Origin: Bryobacterales bacterium
GTDB lineage: Bacteria; Acidobacteriota; Terriglobia; Bryobacterales; Bryobacteraceae
DNA: 8,072 nucleotides
Direction of reading: 5' to 3'
NCBI GenBank assembly: GCA_003132865.1
Contig: PKYZ01000897.1
Coordinates: 1 to 8,072, forward strand
Below are positions 7,032-8,072 of the stretch, piece after piece. The notes below the pieces were generated by a model, which was not told the origin of the DNA, searched no databases, and was given only the letters and a program-made list of their open reading frames with translations. Both the position numbers and the translations under genes were made by a program. Within the stretch, counting starts at the first letter, position 1. The number at the start of each line of letters is the position of its first letter.

Positions 7032-7646
7032 ATGATTGCTTTGCTGCGCGGCGTGCTGCTCGAGAAGCATCCGAACCAGGCGGTGGTGGATGTCGGGGGC
7101 GTCGGCTACGATGTGACCATCCCGGTGTCGACCTATACGCACCTGCCCAACGCGGGCGCCGAAGTGCGGCTACGCATCCACACGCACGTCCGCGAGGATG
7201 TGCTGGCGCTTTACGGCTTCCTCACGCAGGACGAGAAGGCGTTGTTCGAAAAGCTGATCTCGGTCACCGGCATCGGTCCGAAAATGGCCATGGCGGTGCT
7301 CTCCGGCATTCCCGCGCTGGACCTGATCGCCAACATCCGGCGCGGCGAAGTCGACCGGCTGGTGCGGATTCCCGGCGTAGGCAAGAAGACCGCCGAGCGC
7401 ATGGTCCTGGAGCTGCGCGACAAGATGCCCGCGCCGTCGGGCGATGAAGCGCCGGCCGGGCCGGGCGCGCCCAGCGGGGCGTTGACGGCCATCGAGCAGG
7501 ACGTGCTTTCGGCGCTGCTCAACCTGGGCTGCGCGCGCCCCGCCGCCGAGGCCGCCGTGCGCAAGGCGCGCGTGGGTGGCGCGCCTCCTCCACCCAACAC
7601 CGAATTCGAGCCGCTTTTCCGGCGCGCCTTGGAACTGGTACGGTAA
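7032..7646 (+). CDS. ruvA: Holliday junction branch-migration protein RuvA
   Basis: A complete 204-residue protein of normal length. RuvA tetramers bind four-way DNA junctions and load the RuvB motor for branch migration in recombinational repair. Domain I (1-63) is the OB-fold, starting MIALLRGVLLEK and ending in the family motif HVREDVLALYGF (52-63). Domain II holds two helix-hairpin-helix motifs, VTGIGPKMA (78-86) and IPGVGKKTAERM (113-124). A flexible Pro/Ala/Gly-rich linker (about 132-150) leads to the small domain III (152-204) that contacts RuvB. The ATG at 7032 matches the conserved N-terminus. It is followed by ruvB after 11 nt, the usual order; ruvC is not next to it here. Confidence 0.97.
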   Translation: MIALLRGVLLEKHPNQAVVDVGGVGYDVTIPVSTYTHLPNAGAEVRLRIHTHVREDVLALYGFLTQDEKALFEKLISVTGIGPKMAMAVLSGIPALDLIANIRRGEVDRLVRIPGVGKKTAERMVLELRDKMPAPSGDEAPAGPGAPSGALTAIEQDVLSALLNLGCARPAAEAAVRKARVGGAPPPPNTEFEPLFRRALELVR

Positions 7647-7651
7647 GCTGA

Positions 7652-8072
<421 letters not shown>

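Overview
The window reads as a high-GC soil bacterium, most likely Acidobacteriota of the Solibacter/Bryobacter kind. The main reason is a PadR-type repressor overlapping a long MacB/FtsX-type permease with no ATPase gene, an arrangement ('acidobacterial duplicated orphan permease', ADOP) that is strongly expanded in that phylum. This placement is inference; there is no rRNA gene here to confirm it.

Layout. (1) 1-826, minus strand: the 5' part of a TPR protein with an N-terminal coiled-coil-like region. It is open at the left edge and clearly lower in G+C than its neighbours. (2) 918-3590, minus strand: a tight three-gene operon, transcribed as rsmE (16S rRNA U1498 methyltransferase), a membrane-anchored YkuE-like metallophosphoesterase, then a small soluble metallophosphoesterase. 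The gaps are 10 and 8 nt, and the two downstream genes use TTG and GTG starts. (3) 3591-3727: a divergent control region with a 10-bp repeat cluster and a 15-bp tandem repeat that overlaps a promoter ending at the padR start codon. (4) 3728-6688, plus strand: padR, then the ADOP permease, joined by an ATGA overlap. The permease is broken by three one-base frameshifts between about 5061 and 5401. (5) 6689-7031: a gene-free stretch ending in a C-rich tract, a perfect 7-bp hairpin and a TACAAT element just before ruvA. (6) 7032-7646: intact ruvA, then from 7658 the start of ruvB.

The most surprising object is the last one. The frame beginning at 7658 starts as RuvB but switches at the Walker A loop into an FtsH protease AAA+ sequence with an actinobacterial flavour, and stays open to the window end. 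The switch falls where RuvB and FtsH both encode VLLYGPPG, so a chimeric metagenome join at a contig edge is far more likely than a real fusion.

Functionally, ruvA/ruvB belong to Holliday-junction branch migration, rsmE to ribosome maturation, and padR controls itself and the permease. I see no defence system, CRISPR array, tRNA, rRNA or intact mobile element. The best candidates for real new biology are the foreign-looking TPR gene and the leaderless, repeat-covered padR promoter.
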